Below, piece by piece: positions 4,713 to 5,229 of a DNA stretch of 5,229 nt; within the stretch, counting starts at the first letter, position 1, and each line of letters opens with the position of its first letter. Both the position numbers and the translations under genes were made by a program. This DNA is from JABDOU01 sp041609995 (GTDB lineage: Bacteria > Actinomycetota > Acidimicrobiia > Spongiisociales > SHLN01): positions 1 to 5,229 of the forward strand of contig JBFIPU010000137.1 in assembly GCA_041609995.1 (NCBI GenBank), given 5' to 3'. Below the pieces are notes generated by a model. The model was not told the DNA's origin. It was given only the letters and a program-made list of their open reading frames with translations, and ran no database searches.

Positions 4713-5229
4713 CTAGGCGGCGCGAACCAGGTCGCCGCCACCTTGCTTGGCCAAATACATGGCGGTGTCGGCGCGGTCGAGCAGGTGCCCGATGGTCTCG
4801 CCATCCGCCGCCCGGACCTCGGCCACGCCCACCGAAGCATGGATCTCGAGGGGTCCGGCCGCGGTCTCGAAAGGATGTTCGCCGATGGCGGAACGAACGC
4901 GTTCGGCGACCACGATGGCAATCTGCATGTCGGTCTCGGGCAGGATCACGGCGAACTCTTCGCCTCCGTAGCGGCCGACGATGTCGATGTCACGCACTGC
5001 GTCCTGGATCCGGCGGGCGATCTCTCGCAGCACCTCGTCTCCGATCGAGTGGCCGAAAGAGTCGTTCACCGATTTGAACCTATCGATATCGAGCATCAAC
5101 GCACTGACGGTTCGGTCGTTTCGCAACGAGCGATCCAGCTCGCGCTGACCGCGATCAAACAAATCGCGCCGATTGGACAGGCCGGTCAGTTCGTCGGTGT
5201 TGGCCAATCGCTGGACCTCGTCGAACAGG
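4713..5229 (-). CDS. Diguanylate cyclase GGDEF domain, C-terminal part (runs off right edge)
   Basis: GGDEF domains make the second messenger cyclic di-GMP from two GTP. The 171 visible residues form one whole domain and continue upstream past the window (LFDEVQRLANTDELTGLSNRR leads in). Visible motifs: TDELTGLSNRR, LDIDRFKSVND (metal Asp and substrate Asn), GHSIGDEVL, the active site RYGGEEF, and the ending ADTAMYLAKQGGGD. The RDID stretch lies exactly five residues before GGEEF, so the inhibitory I-site RxxD is present. The enzyme is predicted to be active and product-inhibited. The sensory or membrane part, if any, is outside the window. The gene ends in VRAA, with no EAL domain after it. 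Confidence 0.96.
   Translation of the reverse strand, partial: LFDEVQRLANTDELTGLSNRRDLFDRGQRELDRSLRNDRTVSALMLDIDRFKSVNDSFGHSIGDEVLREIARRIQDAVRDIDIVGRYGGEEFAVILPETDMQIAIVVAERVRSAIGEHPFETAAGPLEIHASVGVAEVRAADGETIGHLLDRADTAMYLAKQGGGDLVRAA

Noticed and set aside
4397..4921. 174-codon minus-strand frame bridging the PPOX and GGDEF genes
   Set aside because: Out of frame with the GGDEF gene and antisense to the PPOX gene; composition of a shadow frame.

Overview
This is a GC-rich window from a chromosome that looks actinobacterial (Actinomycetota). The protein sequences and the rpsF-ssb-rpsR-rplI-dnaB gene order fit that phylum, and an uncultured Acidimicrobiia-like lineage is possible. This assignment is inferred from protein resemblance, not from a search.

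Layout. Almost everything is on the minus strand, so it is read from right to left. The right edge (4713-5229) holds the C-terminal GGDEF domain of a diguanylate cyclase that runs off the window. Converging on it, 10 bp away, is the only convincing plus-strand gene (4229-4702). It encodes a PPOX-type split beta-barrel flavin/F420 protein, probably translated from a leaderless mRNA. Divergent from that gene is panB (3169-4113, pantothenate biosynthesis), whose 3' end overlaps a DUF192 lipoprotein gene (2603 to 3136, probably to 3190). A 225-bp leader with short palindromic tandem repeats follows. Then comes the conserved ribosomal and replication cluster: rpsF (bS6), ssb, rpsR (bS18, zinc-binding type), rplI (bL9), a gap of about 510 bp without a convincing gene, and the first 68 codons of dnaB, which runs off the left edge.

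How the genes work together. bS6 and bS18 are partners in the 30S platform, SSB and DnaB act at the replication fork, and bL9 is in the 50S subunit. This is a standard bacterial linkage of translation with replication. PanB starts the pantothenate/CoA branch. The DUF192 protein is probably a surface lipoprotein with a Thr/Ser-rich tether.

Most interesting points. (1) One base (position 3188) explains two oddities at once: the DUF192 lipoprotein frame has no normal start codon, and panB carries six extra codons. G instead of C on the minus strand would create a classic ATGA stop/start overlap. (2) A phased array of TTGGCGCCA palindromes lies upstream of rpsF. (3) A 12-bp tandem repeat in the ssb leader sits inside a 16-codon reading frame that ends in an ATGA overlap with ssb. 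(4) The rpsF leader has mutually exclusive hairpins that may be an autoregulatory site. I found no previously undescribed multi-gene system; the coding content is ordinary and the novelty is in non-coding and junction details.
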